In this document: in pieces, positions 1 to 10,200 of the stretch
Numbering within the stretch: position 1 is the stretch's first letter
Layout: each line of letters opens with the position of its first letter
Assembly: GCA_905178155.1 (NCBI GenBank)
Contig: CAJINV010000006.1
Location: 1,964,230-2,028,229 of the forward strand
DNA: 64,000 nt
Origin: Amoebophrya sp. A120
Taxonomy: Eukaryota; Sar; Dinophyceae; Syndiniales; Amoebophryaceae
Direction: 5' to 3'
Notes under the pieces: model-generated
Told to the model about the DNA's origin: nothing
Databases searched by the model: none
Seen by the model: the letters and a program-made list of their open reading frames with translations, nothing else
Position numbers and translations under genes: made by a program

Positions 1-143
1 TAACGTTAACGGTTTTCACAAATTGCAGTCATGCATCACAAATGTAGCCCAATATGCATGCTATGCATGACAAATTCTGACACGTCTTGTGATGCATTTC
101 AGCATCACCAATTCCGTTAACGTTAACACTTTTTCTTGTGATA
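1..143. mobile_element. Introner, family I (left end outside window)
   Basis: The right TIR GTTAACGTTAACAC and terminal GATA are present; the right TSD is CGGAC (144-148). It matches the complete family I copy at 219-382. Confidence 0.85.
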
Positions 144-3100
144 CGGACTACAGGTTTTTCAACCTGAACCGACCCGGCGGCGCGGCTTCCACAACAAAAA
201 TTGAAAAGCACTACACACTATCAAACAAAAAAGTGATAACGTTAACGGTTTCCCCCGCAGATGGCAGCCATCCATGACAAATTTTGCCTTCCATGCATGC
301 TACGCAATACGAATTTGGGCAACTTTTCTGATGCATTTCTGCATCACAAATTCCGTTAACGTTAACACTTTTCCTTGTGATACACACCCCTTCACCTCGC
401 GGGCCACAGTGGCCAAGTGGGGTGTCTGCAAGAGTTGCTGGTGGATACAACGTGGACGAGAACAGCACCTACTTCAAGAAGCGGGGGCACCAGCGCTTCA
501 GATCGATGCGCAAATAGAAATAAAACCACTTCGAAGGCGGAGATGAAAACATTAGCAGAGGAAGAAGCCGCGAGTGATGTTGGTGCAGCTGCTGCAGGAG
601 CTGTAGAAGTTCCGTCTGTAGTCGTGCAGAGGAAGATGCCGCCCTGGGATCATTCTTGTAGCAGTCCGGTAAACCCACTGCTGCTCACGGTGGATGACAA
701 GTCTGCCCGCTACCTTGCACGCTACAACTTCACGAGCTGCAAATTGTTGCGGCAAGCGGAATATCAAATGCACATCATTATGTCTGGCGGATCGTGTGGT
801 GGAAAGATGCAGCTGATTTGTCTTGCAGAGAGGTCTCTGACAACTCTTGTGCGGCATGAGACCATGACACGTTTTTCAGGTCGAATGTTTGTTGCAATAA
901 ACTCAAACTCATTCGTGTCCTGCATCACAGATGATCTCGCTGCCCTCCAATGAACCTCGCATCACTAATTCGGATCCAGATATAGTTGTTGCAATGTATA
1001 CGGAGGACCAGTTTTTGTATGAGCAGTGCGAGAGGAGGAAGACCTCGAGAAGCCGAAGCCGCGAACCTGATAATGTGGGCGGTACGGAGACGGGCCACAT
1101 CTGGAAAACGAAACTATCAAACGAAGGCCGCCAAGCAGCGATATTCCACGAACCGCTTGCGGAGCTCCTCAAAATGATCTACGACGTAGACGGCAAGACG
1201 AGGAAAACGACTAGCAGTAGCGCTTCTCGCGATGGAACAGAAGCCTCAAGGTCTCGTCCGCGGATGCTACAGATTGCTGCACCACTCGAAATCTGCCGGC
1301 TGAAGGGGCAACTGGGGAGAAAAATTTTGGAAATTTGTCACCGGGGAACCACGAGGAAGATAAGCCCTGCTGCAGAAACACCTGCAGGGGCCCCCGGAGC
1401 TACACCATCTTCCGGCAAGCTGTCTTCATTATCGTTGTTCAGTTCAGCCAGAACGAAAGCAACACGGGGAACAGCATCTGAAGAGACGGGCGCGGGGTCT
1501 CCAAGAACAGCACAAAATACCACCGGCGTTGGTGCCTTCGATTCGATATTAGCCGAGCTGAAACAGTTCCTCCTCCTGCTCTTACCGATCTTGGAAGTGA
1601 GTGTAAAGGACAGCAAACAACTTTGCGCGATTTTGGGGCATTTGTTCCAGATGAGTGCACTTGCGACTGCGAATTTTACTTCCGACGGGGGCGTAGGCAC
1701 AGCATCATCTGGTGGTGGTGGGACGATGATGGAAGTCGACGTGGTAAGCGAGGCTATTAACGAATGCATGGTCGTTGCGAGTGCGACTACCTCTTCGACA
1801 CAAACACCTGCGGCGCAGATGAGCAAAAATCTTGCAGCGACGACTGGCTCGGACGGCACGGTGACAACGAGCGTCCTGCTACAGCAGAACATCGACAGGA
1901 AGCCTTACCTGACCAAAACGAACCCGACCGGGCGAACCCTGCTGCAGCTGGCGATTTTGCGCAACGACCACGCGCTCGTGAAATTGTTGTTACAGTACCG
2001 CGCCGACTGCTTTCTGCAGGAAAAAACCACCGGTTGGTCCGCGCTGCATTTTGCAGTAAATGTAGCATCGTCTGCTACCGCAGCGCGTTCAACAAACTTG
2101 TTTATCATCATGGAGATTCTGTCGTCGCACAACGGCGGAAGAAAAGAAGAAGACGACGGCCACAACACGACATCGGGACGATTTCGTCCACCAACGGTGA
2201 AGAGGAGCGGCCCACTTTCAACAACGGCGACCTCCTCTTTGGTCAACCAATGCGACCGGTTTGGTTTTCCACCCTTGTTCGAAGCCATCTCGAGTTACCG
2301 TGTGGAAGTGGCTTCTACTACAGCGACGAGTGCGGCGACGGCTTCTGTTCCACTTCCTACAGAGCGTCGTGAACTACGTCAAGAACCTGTGGAGCTGCAA
2401 CAGCAAGGACAAGCAGCGGTGTCTGAGGAAATCGTAAGACTGCATAACGAGAAGAAAAAACTCGCCTTCACGAACCTAGTCCAGCAGATGTTGCTTCTGT
2501 TGCACTACGGAGCAGATATAAACTTCAGAACGACTAGCCCGGATGACGAATCCTTCCTTACTGTGCTGGCGAACACGAAAACATTATGGGAGTGCACAAC
2601 TCGTCCCCCTCCCCCTCATTTGTGTCACGTCATGAACAGCAATACAAACCCCAGCACGCTTCGAGCCTGTGGTGCATGACAAGTTCTTAGGCGCCGCAAT
2701 AAAGTGGAGCACTGAAGACCTGTCATGCAAACCTTGCCACAAGGCGGCAACTGTATTTTTGTTTTTGCATGACAAACGAGGGGGAGTTCTTGTGCACTCT
2801 CATAAACGTTTGACAATCGCGAGAAGGACATTCTGAAGCGGATAGCCGTAGCGAACGGGTTATCCTGTGCAAAAGTATCGTACTCGTATTGCAATCATGC
2901 ATTACAAATCCTTCACTTAAGGCAAGTCCGCATTACAAATTTCATTTCTCATGCTGAGGAAATTTGTATATGCATTTATACGAGTGCGATTATACTTTTG
3001 CAGTTCATACGGGTACGTCGAACGGGCGGTGGAGCAAAACGAAGGAGGTTTGGTGGAAGATGATGTTGAAATAAATACGGAACGATCCATCTCTGTTGGT

Positions 3101-3232
3101 GTCGGCAACGCCAACACATCAAACACTGGGTCGTGTATTGTGCCAAGAGAAATATACGACGAGTTTCTAGCTTTTCACGTTTCATCGTCGAGCAGTACCC
3201 GCTCCGTTCTCAAGATTTTAGCGGGGTCGTGA
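144..3232 (+). CDS. Ankyrin-repeat protein, 3' part (5' end outside window)
   Basis: Coding segments are 144-218, 388-761, 1006-2584, 2810-2860 and 3015-3232, taking one TSD copy at each junction; the segments sum to a whole number of codons and end at TGA 3230-3232. The product is hydrophilic and acidic. Near 1915-2090 it has an ankyrin repeat of the TGRTLLQLAILRNDHALVKL type followed by GWSALHFAV. A second pair lies near 2250-2570 (FGFPPLFEAI and LLLHYGADINFRT). Ankyrin repeats are protein-protein interaction scaffolds; the partner is unknown. Ser/Thr/Ala-rich linkers separate the repeats. The start lies upstream of the window, since 1-143 is the end of an introner. The ankyrin call is firm, the cellular role unknown. 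Confidence 0.85.
219..382. mobile_element. Introner, family I
   Basis: Perfect TSD CACAC (214-218, 383-387). The TIR contains GATAACGTTAACGG and its complement. Removal joins two open segments of the ankyrin gene in frame. Confidence 0.93.
762..1000. mobile_element. Introner, family B (diverged)
   Basis: TSD CGGAA/CGGAG. Ends are TATCAAATGCA and TTGCAATGTATA; the TIRs are degraded relative to other B copies. Removal restores the frame (QAE then DQF). Confidence 0.85.
2585..2804. mobile_element. Introner, family D
   Basis: TSD AACAT/AACGT. Ends TATGGGAGTGCACAACTC and GTGCACTCTCATA are inverted repeats. Removal restores the ankyrin frame. Confidence 0.88.
2861..3009. mobile_element. Introner, family A
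   Basis: Perfect TSD CGGGT. Starts TATCCTGTGCAAAAG, ends CTTTTGCAGTTCATA. Removal joins the last exon in frame. Confidence 0.94.
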
Positions 3233-4099
3233 TGAACTGCTACTGCAGATGGCTCCGCCCCTACGGGAGTGTCAGGTTTGATGAAAGATGAAATGGCTTC
3301 TCTTCTCTGGATTTTTGCTAGAAAAGGACGCCGTATCAGCTTTCTACGTACAAAAATTATATACAGGTTCGCTGTGAGTGTGAATGATTTTGTCAATCTC
3401 GATGTCAGTCAGTATAAAAGTGTGTTTGATCGCGCGGACCGGGACCTGAGCAGCGCAAGTTCTTGATTGCTCTGCGTTTTCAACATCTCTTACTTTTTCG
3501 CAGTGTTCATTTGACGACCTGAAGGTCTACCTTGGAGAAGCTGCATTCGGCCCGGCGAGGCTGCTACGTTGGTTCCGCCATCCTGTTTATTTCTCCATTT
3601 TTGCGACAGCGACGACTAGTACGAGAATATTGAAATTATATCGAAGCCAATTCTTATCTCGGCGATAAGCATAAAAGCTGCATTGATGTCTTTGTCTATC
3701 CGTTTCATATACAAGAATCCGCGACGGACCGAGCTGGGAGGACGTGACGAAACTAACTAAAGAAATAGAGTGAGGTTCATTCTTTGGTGTGGTATTCAGA
3801 ATCGGCATTATGTTGAAGATCTTCGTCGCAGTTTGTTGTGTGTGTGTGGTAAAAAAGCAGGCCTTGAATGACAACATGATCATCAAGTTATTTCTCCGAC
3901 GGAAACTGAAATTCTTTCCTTTTCAGACACAAAGTTGCCTGCTGCTGTCCAGCATGCTGTGTAAGTGTATTTTTACGAATTATAATGCCCGAACCTGTTG
4001 AAAAATCAATATAGGATCAAGGTACGAAGATGAAGAAAAGATCGAGCTGCTAAGGTGAGCGTCATGTTGTTGTACATGTAGTCTATTTCATCTAGATAG
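3233..4099. other. Intergenic region with no recognised gene
   Basis: It holds the 3' flank of the ankyrin gene and the 5' flank of the transporter gene. A short open stretch from an ATG at 3810 has no recognisable domain. A GT-AG-like pair (GTGAGC near 4055 to CTAG at 4095) could be a leader intron or trans-splice acceptor; this is unproven. Confidence 0.5.
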
Positions 4100-4237
4100 C
4101 AAGAGTCCCCTCATCTTCTACTACAACTGAACCCCGAGAACGTCATCGTTGGTGGAAGCACCACAGACAGTTTTGGTAGTGGTGGAGCTGGAACCACATT
4201 ATCCTCTGCCGCGGCCACTTCTTCCCGAGAAAGTCTG

Positions 4238-7200
4238 ATGCAGCAGCAGGACGTGCTGATTTCGGATCCGCAGGTGCGGAATGCGTGGCTGGGTTTGGTT
4301 CTCTCCGTGCTTTTCTTTGGTGTCATGTACGCACCTGCCAGGAAGTACCGACACACCGACGGCGTCATCTTTCAATTTCTCATGTCTTGTGGCGTGCTGA
4401 TGTATTCTGAGTAAAAGCGTCCCTACCCCAGAGTTCTTGTCATGCCGATCTGCATGCCAAAAAGGTTTCTCATGCGGATCCCCATGAGAGCCATTTTCTA
4501 ATCGTGTTTTGGAATTTGTGATGCTGGAGTCTTCATGATGCCCTAGATCCGTGATGCTTCGGAACTAGCTAGTAAAGAGGATTCATACAAGTACGAGGAC
4601 AAACTTGTTATGCGAAAGAACCAAAGGTGGCTCTTTTGTCTAGCGGATTTCCCATCTTGACTCTGCTGTGGGGGCATTTTTACTCAGGATATGATGTGCG
4701 GTTTCGCCATGCAGATCTTCAGCACCATCGCCATTCGCGACGATCCGTATTTCAAGGCTACTAGCCGTGCTATGTTGAACAGTAGCGGAACTACTTCCTC
4801 TCTGTCGCCGGATGAACAAGAAAGCGCCGGTGGTACTACAGCCTCCAACCTGGTCGACATTTACACGGGGCTTCCCTGTGAAGCAGAAGTTCTTGCCCCT
4901 TCCCCCTCTGCTGCTGCTGCGGCAACTGGAGGAGCACCTGCAGCCACTGGAGGTAGTGGTCTTCTCCTTGGTGACGAGATGAAGAGGGAAACGAGAAGTA
5001 CGACCAGAAGTACTCTTTATCCTGTGCAAAAGTATCGTACTCGTAGTATAATTGCAAACATGCATTACAAATCTTGTTCTCAAGCTAAATCCGCATTGCA
5101 AATTTCATTTCTCATGCTGAGGAAATCGAAATTTGTAATGCAATTATACGAATAGGAAATTTTTCTTTGCAATGCATACTCCGTCACTATCTACTCCTTC
5201 CGTAGCTGCAACTACCGCGCTCTTGTCCTCCTCGCCTACCACTACCAGTCGCAGTGCCACGAGAAATTTCTCCCTGGTGACCAACCTCCTGGAAGTTCTC
5301 GAGGACCCGACGGGCGGGGAGCTGTTGGATCTACGGAAGAAGATGATGAAGGAAGGACAAGGAGCGGATACAGCAACGACCAGGGATCCTAACAAAAAGA
5401 GCCACAGCATGAACACTGAGAACTCGTCGGGCGAAACTACACAACTGCAGGTACAGCCGACTTCTGCCTCCGTGCATCAAGAAAGCGCTTATGAACGGAC
5501 AAAATACAATTTGACCCCAGAAAGAGCATATAGTGCCACGAGAATGAAACTAGCGACCTACGAGAATGAGGAAGCAAATGGGGCTCCACCCGCTTACAAC
5601 TTTTCCCGCTCCGGACGGGGTAGAAGCTGCGCTCTCATAGGGCTTGCGCCCGTTTTTTCGCGCAAAGCTACTTGTTTTGCGTGCGGTTTTTCTCCGCTCG
5701 AGCGGTCGGGTGGAGAAAAACTGCATTACAAAATTGGAAAACCAGCCGGATGCAGATGCAGCTTTTCTCCCCGCAGGAGAAAAGCCGCGCCACAAATTCG
5801 CAAACTCCGCTTCCTCCGGTTGGAGAAAGTGAAAGGCCGCACCTCCGGTTCTCCGCATTACAAATGCGGAAAGGTGACCTTTCCGCATTACAAGTGCGGA
5901 AAGGTGCCCATAGCCATTGCATTTGTAATGCGGAGAGCCCGACCTTTCAAAGGTCGGGCTCTTCGCATTACAAATCCAATGGGCGGAAAGGTCGGGCTCT
6001 CCGCATTACAAATGCGGAGTGCGGGGCTCCCCAGAGCTCGGGGTTCGGGTTGTGGGTAAAATGGGGAAAGGGGAAAGCCCGGACCCTCGGGTTCTCCGCA
6101 ACCCGGGCTCTTCTCCGCATTACAAATCCCCCCTTTCGCCACAAGCGGCTGCCACAGCCGCTGCACACCGTCGGGCGTAACCTTTTGCGCGATGCTATCC
6201 CCAAGCAGCAATATTCGCACTCCCGATAGCATCGGGCGTGAGGTTATGCTGCATGGTATCGCTGCGTGCGAATTTTCCTCGCAGCCATACCATGCTGCAT
6301 TAGGTTACGCACGACCTGTGGCTGTCTTTTTCTGCCCCCCTTGGGCGTTGTGCAGCTTCTTTTTACCCTCAAACACGACCGGACTCCGGGAAAAGTTGTG
6401 GCTTAGGGAGGAAGCACAACTTTTCCGCGGACCACGCACCCCAAGCCGGCCCCGCCCCAAGGGGCGCCCGCGAGACACGCCGGGGCCGCGCGCAAAATTG
6501 TGGCGGTTGTCTTTGTTTCGCAAGCACGCACGCCCATGAGAGTGGCCTCTCTATTTTGCGCGCCGGCTGCATCTACTCCGGGCCCGGGCCGGGGTTCTGA
6601 TTGATGGGAGGCCGTCGGCCGTTCATTCTCTTCGCTACCTAGGCTACCCAAAAGGCCGCGGCGCGCCCGGCGCTTTTATTTTGAGGGCCAACGCCCCCTC
6701 GTGCACATTTGACCCGGGGATGTCGTGCGAAAAAAACGCGGGAAACCAGGGCGGGCCAACACAAAGAAGGCCAGCAACCGCCCCCGCAAATCGGGGCGGA
6801 AGACTAACAGACACCAGGCGGGCCCGGCAACGCAATATACGGGGCGCGCCCCGCCTGTTTCTTTTCTGCAATAGAATCACCGGGCGGGGCCCGCTTTTGC
6901 GCGCCGCCTGCCTTTATTTTCGCTCCCTGCTCGTTGCCCCGGCCCCGGCAGACTTGGGCGCATTGCGCGAAGCCCTTGGCTTGGTGGGGCTTGCACGGAG
7001 CGGGACAATTGCCGCCGCGCGCCCAAAGCTGTGTGTGCGCGGCCGGCGGGTTCTGTCTTCTCTGTGGACCGAAGGGCAGGCGCATGCAACGGAGGGCGAA
7101 GGCCCCGGGCCCCGGTGCCGCCGGCACTAGATGCATTGGTGGCCACATCATGCAATAGCTCGGCTCCTGCCCGCTGGCCAACAGGCTGGCCGCGCCCGCC

Positions 7201-10200
7201 TGAGCCCAGCCACAATGTCCAGGGCCCGCCGGCCGGCACGGCTTGTGGCGCGCGCGTGTGGGCAGGCGGTGCCTGCGCTGCCACTGCATCGGCCTTGCCA
7301 ATATCCGCCAGCCCCGCCTCCTCGCCTCCCGCTTTCGCCGTTGCCCCCGGCCCCGCTGCGCCTGGGCCCCATCCTGCGAGCGGGCGCCCGCCGAACAATT
7401 TTCAGAAAAAAGAACTTCGGCAAAGCGTTGGGGCCCCCCGGCCGGAAAGATCTTGGGCAGAAATTTGCCCGAGGGGCGCCACGCGCCTGCAGCCTCTCGC
7501 CCTCCCTCTGGCCTTCTGGCCGGCCCCGGTATTGCCGTCGGCGCGCTGCATTTTTGGCAAGCGCCAGCAGTTTTCCCCCAGGCCCCGGGCATTTTCCGTG
7601 TGCTTCCGGGTTGCTGCGGGCAGGCTCCCATAACTTGCGGCGCGAGAATGATTCTCGTGGCGGGCTTCGCATCTGCATGAAATTCTTTGCCATTCTCGCG
7701 CAAACGTAGTGCTTCCGCGAGAATGGAGAGGCGTTTCACGTCGAAAGCTAGGCCCTGCGAGAATCATTCTCGCGCCGCTCTTTCTCGGGTCCGCCCGGCG
7801 CGGTTCCGAATCCCACTTGCCCGAGCGGAAAAATCGCGCAAACCCGGCTCACGCCGGCCCGGCGGGCAGCTCCGCGCGAGGCATTGGGGCAGTGCCGCGC
7901 AGGGAGAAACAGGGAAGCGGGCGCGGCTTGGGGGACGACATATGTGGGCTGGCGCAACGAGAGGAACAAGGCGCCGGTGTGTGCCTCCCAATCTGACGAC
8001 CACCAGGCAGCGGGCCCGCGCGGGCGCTGAATACAACAGGCCCGGGCGCCGGGCGGTGTCTTTTCAATCGCCACAGGCTGTGGCCGGCCGCTGCTCGACG
8101 CGGGCGGGCGGTTCTATCTGGGGCCGCCCAGAAAGCCAACCGCCCCCATTGTGGCAAGAATGAACGTCCGCGCGCGCGCTGGGAGTTGAGGCCGGCGGGG
8201 TGGGTGCAAGCCGAGCTCCCACGGCCTGGCAGACTGTCATGCCGCCGCGGCCCGGTCCCTCCGACAGGGCTCACGACGGTGGGCTCGGAAGATGCCCGGC
8301 CAAACATGTAGAAAACATCGGGCCCGGGGCCCCCGCTTCCGGTTTTCAGACCATTCGGCCCCGGCTCCGCGGTTGCGCGCGATCGAAGGTCTGAGGAAGG
8401 TGCGCCACAGCGAATGCACCGCTGGGCCTGCCATGGCAGTGGCCCTGCCCCACGAATCGCCGGGGCCCCCGCCTCCTTCACACCTCGTCGGACGGTCGCC
8501 CGGGCAAGGTGGGCCACCAAATGGTATGCGTGCGCCCGTCAGACTCTCTCCACCGGCATGCGCATGGCCGGCATCGAGCCGCCAGCGGGTCGCGCTTTTT
8601 GCAGAGGCGCCCTCCCCCCCCCCGCTTGGTTGGTGCATCGCTACCGGCGCTGCCCCAGAAACACCGCCAGCGCACCGGCGCCCCTCGTTCCGCGCCCTTT
8701 CTTTTGGCCCCAGCAGGAAAAGAAACGAAAAAACAAAACGAAAAGCCACGCAGCCTGCTACAAAAAGCGCGCCGGCTACACAACGAAGGCGCGCGCTGGC
8801 CCCTCATTGCTAGCGACCGGACCCTCGGGGCCCGGCGCAAAAACGGCAAACGCCAAAAATCGGCCGTGTCTGCGAAGGTGTATGCTTGCGAAACACCGAA
8901 CGCCGCGGGAATTTGGACCATTGACTGCATGAGGGCCCGCGCGGCCCCGTGGTTTCATGCGGGAAAAGAGGCACCGCGGGGCCGGCTTGGGGTGGTCCGC
9001 GGAAAAGTTGTGCTTCCTCCCTAAAAGCCACAACTTTTCCCGGAGTCCGGTCGTGTTTGAGGGTAAAAAGAAGCTGCACAACGCCCAAGGGGGGCAGAAA
9101 AAGACAGCCACAGGTCGTGCGTAACCTAATGCAGCATGGTATGGCTGCGAGGAAAATTCGCACGCAGCGATACCATGCAGCATAACCTCACGCCCGATGC
9201 TATCGGGAGTGCGAATATTGCTGCTTGGGGATAGCATCGCGCAAAAGGTTACGCCCGACGGTGTGCAGCGGCTGTGGCAGCCGCTTGTGGCGAACGGGGG
9301 GATTTGTAATGCGGAGAAGAGCCCGGGTTGCGGAGAACCCGAGGGTCCGGGCTTTCCCCTTTCCCCATTTTACCCACAACCCGAACCCCGAGCTCTGGGG
9401 AGCCCCGCACTCCGCATGTGTAATGCGGAGAGCCCGACCTTTCCGCCCATTGCATTTGTAATGCGGAGAGCCCGACCTTTGAAAGGTCGGGCTCTCCGCA
9501 TTACAAACGCAATGGCTATGGGCACCTTTCCGCACTTGTAATGCGGAAAGGCCACCTTTCCGCATTTGTAATGCGGAGAACCGGAGGCGCGGTCTTTCAC
9601 TTTCTCCAACCGGAGGAAGCGGAGTTTGCGAATTTGTGGCGCGGCTTTTCTCCTGCGGGGAGAAAAGCTGCATCTGCATCCGGCTGGTTTTCCAATTTTG
9701 TAATGCAGTTTTTCTCCACCCGACCGCTCGAGCGGAGAAAAACCGCGCGCAAAACAAGTAGCTTTGCGCGCGAAAAAACGGGCACAAGCCCTATGAAAAG
9801 CGCAGCTTCTACCCCGTCCGGAGCGGGAAAAGTTGTAAGCGGGTGGAGCCCCATTTGCTTCCTCATTCTCGTAGGTCGCTAGTTTCATTCTCGTGGCACT
9901 AAATGCTCTTTCTGGGGTCAAATTGTATTTTGTCCGTTCATAAAAGCGCTACCAGACCACCAGAAGGAGGTCGTGAAGATGCTGCTTTAGCACATACTAG
10001 CAACACGAACAAAAACTACAATCATGCCAGAAAGAATGGCGAACGCGATGAGCAGGGACATGATCAGGATTTACGCCAAGGGCCAGGCGCTGATGAAAAC
10101 GATACAAATAGGGAAAAGTGGCTCGACAAGAAGAACGAGGAGGAAAACAAGAACGCAGAAGGGGCCTCTATTACAACAACATCATCTCGGGTGGACAAAG

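Larger units (their letters stand above)
5490..9942. mobile_element. Giant palindromic introner-like element (4,453 bp)
   Basis: The element starts TATGAACGGACAAAATAC and ends with its complement GTATTTTGTCCGTTCATA. It is flanked by a perfect 8-bp repeat AAAGCGCT (5482-5489, 9943-9950). Removing it plus one repeat joins reading frames exactly (QESA then TRPPEGG). Arms of about 967 bp (5490-6456, 8976-9942) are nearly identical inverted copies. The core is very GC-rich and is itself a degraded palindrome centred near 7710. No transposase or other protein is recognised; long open frames in the core are expected from base composition. The arms carry repeated GCATTACAAAT / ATTTGTAATGC motifs shared with the short introners. 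Confidence 0.92.

Noticed and set aside
89-277. Short open frame starting inside the first introner
   Set aside because: Its middle third (144-218) is a true exon of the ankyrin gene; both ends are introner sequence.
2861-3009. Family A introner read as a normal GT-AG intron (CCT|GTGCAAAAG to TTTTGCAG|TTC)
   Set aside because: It would leave 17 extra bases (remaining ends plus the second TSD) and break the frame; reversed copies of the same family lack the GT.
6644-8930. Many long overlapping open frames in the GC-rich core of the giant element, up to about 310 codons
   Set aside because: They occur in all frames on both strands, as expected for very GC-rich DNA, lack any domain, and are strongly Ala/Gly/Pro/Arg biased.
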